The notes below the pieces were generated by a model, which worked only from the letters and a program-made list of their open reading frames with translations, was not told where the DNA came from and did no database searches. Positions 60,400 to 64,000 of a stretch of DNA of 64,000 nucleotides are shown piece after piece. The position numbers were made by a program, and so were the translations under genes. Position 1 is the stretch's first letter. Every line of letters starts with the position of its first letter. This DNA is from Salvator merianae (taxonomy: Eukaryota; Chordata; Lepidosauria; Squamata; Teiidae), in the NCBI GenBank assembly GCA_003586115.2, contig QVOM02000560.1, forward strand, positions 484,144 to 548,143, written 5' to 3'.

Positions 60400-61900
60400 T
60401 TATAATCTCTCTCTCTCTCTTTTTTTTTTTGCATATTGGAGATTGTTCATATTATGCCTTGCATTGCTAGGATTCCCACTTTCCACTGAAAATAGGTTGA
60501 AACTCTTGAGCATATTTTCATCAAAGAATGCAATGTCACATGTCCCATATATTTTAATCTTTTTTCTCTTACAAAATCAAATTACAATTGATCTGATACA
60601 TAAATATACCACTGTTGTAACCTTGTTCTTGGGGGGGAGTCCAATTTTTAACTATAACTGCCTTTGCTGCCATTAATAATTGTTTTACTATATTCATTTT
60701 TTTCTTTATTTGAATATCAAATTTATGTAATAAATAGATTTATTTTGTCCATACTATTCTGGCATCTAAAATTCTATTAAATTCTTTTGCACTTTTTTTT
60801 TCAAAAAATCTTGCACCACAAACACTCCCACCATATATATGTGTATTTTCCTCTTCTTCCAAATCCATACCAACAATCTGAGCTTAAATTAAGAATCATG
60901 TGTAATAGTTGGCAAGATATTCTGTACTATTTGTTAATAAATTTTATAAGTGTTTTCATTCAATTATTTTTATTAATTTCCATCTCTTCAATATATCTTT
61001 AAATACCCTGTTCTTCAAATTGTACATCTTGGTGCTATTGCATCATAATTGTTTATTTCATTCTTTCTGCATTTCTGATCAAACAATCATATATCTTCCC
61101 TCCGATTCCCCTTTTCCCTTTTCATTTTGGCCATTTTTATTTTTTTTAATGCTGAATTTTCCCACTCTTCCTTTAACCTTATAATTACTTATTAATTTTT
61201 ATATATTCCAATTTTGTAACCAATACTTAATACTTAATTCTCAATTCAAATTTCCTCTACTTATTATATAAATACCCTTTTTGTTTCATTGTGTTTAATA
61301 AATCTCCTCCTATTAATTGTTTCTTTTCATTGATTATCTCAAATAGAGCTAATTTAGAGTATTCTGGTATTAACAATTTTTTTTTTTATTTTTTTTTTTT
61401 AGTTTTGTTCCAGATGTTTACTATTATTGTGGTTGGCCACAATATGTCCAAAACAGATCAAGATTTCCCCATTCTATTCCCCCCCCCTTTTTATCTTTTC
61501 TTTTTTTTTACTATTATCCAGTTCTAATTCCAATAATATTTGGATTTGAAATGTGACATAATAATTCTCAAGATTGGGGATTCCCTGCCCTCCATCTCTT
61601 TGTTATACATTCAATACAATTTTGTTCCCTCTTGGTTTCTTCCCTCCATATACACACCAGGCTTTTTTTTTTTTTATCCCATTGTATAATGTTTTAATAG
61701 ATACTAGTTCTGAGAGTGCTTGAAACAAACATAATAATTTCAGGATAACCCATCATTTTTAGCACTCTTATTTTTGTTAAAATACACATATTTTTCTTTT
61801 TCTAACTTGACACCTGTTTTTTTTTTTTTTCAAATTTAGTTATAATTTCCTATTCCTATTTTATTTGAACTCTTTTTCTCCACTTCCATTTTCATACCTT
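60400..61900 (-). pseudogene. L1-type LINE ORF2 C-terminal remnant
   Basis: Read on the minus strand with frameshifts, the T-rich stretch shows blocks typical of L1 ORF2: GGKKPR followed by GGQGIPNLENYY near 61560-61650, and CWYGF...KYTYIWWEC near 60820-60880, matching the C-terminal cysteine region of L1 ORF2. Many stops and frameshifts, so it is dead. It occupies V2R-B intron 3, antisense-free relative to the gene since both are on the minus strand. Confidence 0.7.
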
Positions 61901-61979
61901 TGATTTTCTCTTGGAGGTGTATTAAATAACATTATTTCTGTCTTTACTATATTTATTATTAATACAGTAAAGATTTTAC

Positions 61980-62835
61980 CTCCCACGGTTGCACAGCCAA
62001 GGAGAAGAATCTACCTTGATTCATGTTTGTTCTCTTTTTTTGATGCATGAATGGCATCTAAAGCATAGGCTACAGCATAAACAGCATTGTAGATACTGTA
62101 GCTTTCACCAGTCATTTCCATCTCAAATTGATCTAGAGGCAATTCATCTAGTTTCCCATTTCCTGTGCATTGTGGAACATCTTCACCATCAACTGAACAC
62201 TCAAATGCATACTTCCAGAATAAACAGAGAAAAGGCATCAGTGACTCATGAGGCTTTAATTGATTAAGAAAATCATAGAATCTTGGCACTTTATCTCTGT
62301 GGATTGCAAAAGACAAGGTTCCATCTAATGTTTCTGTAGCTGTTAGGTAACCACTAGATGAAGAGAGGAAATCCCAGCGAGCAGTTGCAATCCAAACCTT
62401 CCCAATAACAACCTTTTCTAAACGAAAGATAGCAAAAAATTCATTTCTGTCTAAGGTATATTTTAAAATCCATAGAGATTGAGAATCACCACTTGCAATA
62501 ACCACACTGACATCAGTTAATGAAAGTCTGGAAATAATCCTTGACATGTAAGCCAGGGAAGATTCACTATTTACAAATTCTGCGCCTCCTACTCTGTTAA
62601 TCTGTTCCAAGTAGGCAACACAAATATTATTCTCAACAAGCAAGGATGCCAGAATTTGAAGGAAGCTTTCTCCATCATCAGCAGCTGAAACCATGAGGCC
62701 AACCCATGTCCAATTGAAGTGCAGGAGCAGTTTTAAAATCCCGAGGGGCTGAATAGTTTCCTTTGCTGACATCTGATATATAGAAGGTAAGTCAGTTTTA
62801 CTCCTAAGTGGTGTGTCGTATGCTCCATACATAAA
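61980..62835 (-). pseudogene. V2R-B exon 3 with one-base frameshift
   Basis: 856 nt, acceptor 'tctttattag', donor 'gtaaaa'. Without the extra A it would be 855 nt (285 codons), close to the 852 nt of V2R-A. It reads [29 protein letters not shown] and [20 protein letters not shown], then the frameshift. Confidence 0.88.
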
Positions 62836-64000
62836 CTAATAAAGAAAACAATTAATTTAGACATGGGGGTGAGAAATAATTACTGAACTGAAATAAATTA
62901 TTTTCTCCTGAGACAACTCTATTTTCTGAATGAGCTATTCCAGTGAAAGGATCATTTACTGCTTTTCCATCCACATTGGCCAAAATCTTAGATAAACCTA
63001 AGTTGTTACCATGAGAATGAAAAAATGCTTCCAAATTGATTGATATTGATCACCAGAATGCTTAACACTTAGAACAAATGGTAATTAAGATTGCAAAAGG
63101 TGCTCAAGTGATTTAGTGCCGCCTTTTCCAAAAGAATGAAATTGGATGAATATATAAAACTCCCTGCATGCCGCTGATCTCAAATCAACATTTGATCTCA
63201 TGCAGATCCATCATATCAAAGTTTTTAAAGATTGATTTGCTTCTCTTCAAACAGACAGAGGCAATTGTCTGATTTTCATGACAATCTTTGCAACGAAGAA
63301 TGCTAACAAATCTTACTGGATGTAAGGAGATGTTTTATAGTTGCATTCAGACAGGGGTTAAAAAGTGTTATCATATTGTGGTTATGTTAGAATTGTCCCA
63401 CATATTTATGGCAATCCCAACATATCCATGTGATATAGGTGTGAAATTCTGCTATATCTTATTTTGTGCAAACCCAGCTCTCAAAATGGGTTTTACCAAA
63501 ATAGTGCTATAACCTACCTGTCTGGATGCTCAGCAGTGTGGTCCTACTGAATAAAATGCTCTCCTATACATGCACACTGCTGAATCTAATCTGAAAATGG
63601 CCACTGTACATGTGTGTAGGTCAGTGCACGTACATGTCACATCAGACACTTGTCCCGTGCTAATGCCTAGCTGTCTGGGCAAAACGTGAGTATTCCGGAG
63701 GATCTTTACTCTGGAATATCACCAAATTCAGGTGATGTCTGGAAGCAAAGGATGCATACTAACTATGCATATTTCAGCCTTTGGAAGCCTGAACATTGAA
63801 TAAACCAGATGGATCACCCGCCCTAGGTAACACATTGTGTCCCCCCTTTGGAAAAATTAAACTGCACAAAACACTGTTAACAGTGAAATAAGTGAGAAGA
63901 TTTTTAAAAAACAAAACAAATGTAAGCAAGTTATTTTGTGAGATTGGAAAAAGCTAGTTAATTTTTAAAAATTCCAGGAATTTGGTGAAGGGTGGAATAA
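62836..64000. other. V2R-B intron 2 (partial), right edge
   Basis: I find no V2R exon 2 here. Near 63343-63740 is a repeat-like segment starting 'gcattcagacaggggttaa', similar to the 'gcatccagacagggcctaa' segments near 9966 and 22075. Confidence 0.5.

Larger units (their letters stand above)
58652..61979 (-). other. V2R-B intron 3
   Basis: A 3328-nt intron, against 686 nt in V2R-A. Most of the difference is an antisense L1 remnant (60400-61900) and a (GGAA)n repeat (59383-59470). A repeat-like segment lies near 59590-59945. No gene seen. Confidence 0.75.
55118..62835 (-). pseudogene. V2R-B: type-2 vomeronasal receptor, exons 3-6, frameshifted
   Basis: Exons on the minus strand: 3, 61980-62835; 4, 58439-58651; 5, 57198-57321; 6, 55118-56007. 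Boundaries are GT-AG and phases fit V2R-A. Exons 1-2 are not found in the 1.17 kb left before the window edge; in V2R-A exon 2 is 2.6 kb further, so they probably lie outside. Exons 4-6 are open and well conserved, including [16 protein letters not shown] and FLPKCY. Exon 3 has one extra base in a run of seven A (62035-62041, T on the plus strand), producing a premature stop 27 bases on. The region after the run, read one frame over, ends in QPWE just before the donor, as QPWQ does in V2R-A. It is either a very young pseudogene or an intact gene with a sequencing error. Confidence 0.85.

Noticed and set aside
60300..61530. Several plus-strand frames in T-rich sequence
   Set aside because: They are the antisense of an L1 ORF2 remnant.
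62836..64000. Search for V2R-B exon 2
   Set aside because: No KNYQ or HIYD-like coding signal on the minus strand; the exon probably lies outside the window.

Overview
The window looks like a piece of a vertebrate nuclear genome, most likely a squamate reptile (a lizard or gecko-like animal rather than a mammal or bird). The grounds are single-exon, class-A, OR14-type olfactory receptor (OR) genes, a complete six-exon type-2 vomeronasal receptor (V2R) gene with GT-AG introns, many short non-autonomous DNA transposons, tRNA-derived SINEs and LINE remnants, AT-rich spacers and long microsatellites. The squamate assignment is inference; the gene families are read directly from the sequence.

All recognised genes lie on the minus strand. 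From left to right: OR1 (1216-2163, intact), OR2 (7094-8029, intact), OR3 (12921-13856, intact), OR4 (19135-20037, open but with a shortened C-terminus and a two-residue deletion after the DRY motif), V2R-A (25331-35367, six intact exons, 892 codons from the first in-frame ATG), OR5 (40679-41626, pseudogene: nonsense codon, lost start codon, NPxxY damaged), OR6 (about 45999-46959, old pseudogene with a stop, two frameshifts and a broken DRY motif) and V2R-B (55118-62835, exons 3-6 only, with a one-base frameshift at the end of exon 3; exons 1-2 should lie beyond the right edge).

OR1-OR4 form a tandem array. Their start codons are 5.8-6.2 kb apart and each gene carries homologous non-coding sequence upstream (to the right on the plus strand). 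OR5 carries the same kind of flank. Transposon insertions shared between flanks group OR2 with OR3 and OR4 with OR5. V2R-A sits between the sister genes OR4 and OR5, and V2R-B follows OR5, so a composite OR+V2R cassette may have been duplicated. A 142-bp perfectly identical tract between OR2 and OR4 suggests gene conversion within the array. Every OR coding exon is preceded by, or shows a decayed form of, a pyrimidine tract and AG a few bases before the ATG, as expected for an OR gene with a spliced 5' UTR.

The spacers hold several short inverted-repeat element families, two tRNA-derived SINEs, two L2/CR1-type reverse-transcriptase remnants around V2R-A, an antisense L1 ORF2 remnant in V2R-B intron 3, and a direct duplication of the V2R-A upstream region (35514 and 37891). 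The ORs would be odorant receptors of olfactory neurons. The V2Rs would be family-C receptors of vomeronasal neurons with a Venus-flytrap ligand-binding domain, a cysteine-rich linker and seven membrane helices. I found no bacterial-type operons, CRISPR arrays, rRNA genes, functional tRNA genes or exogenous viral genes.
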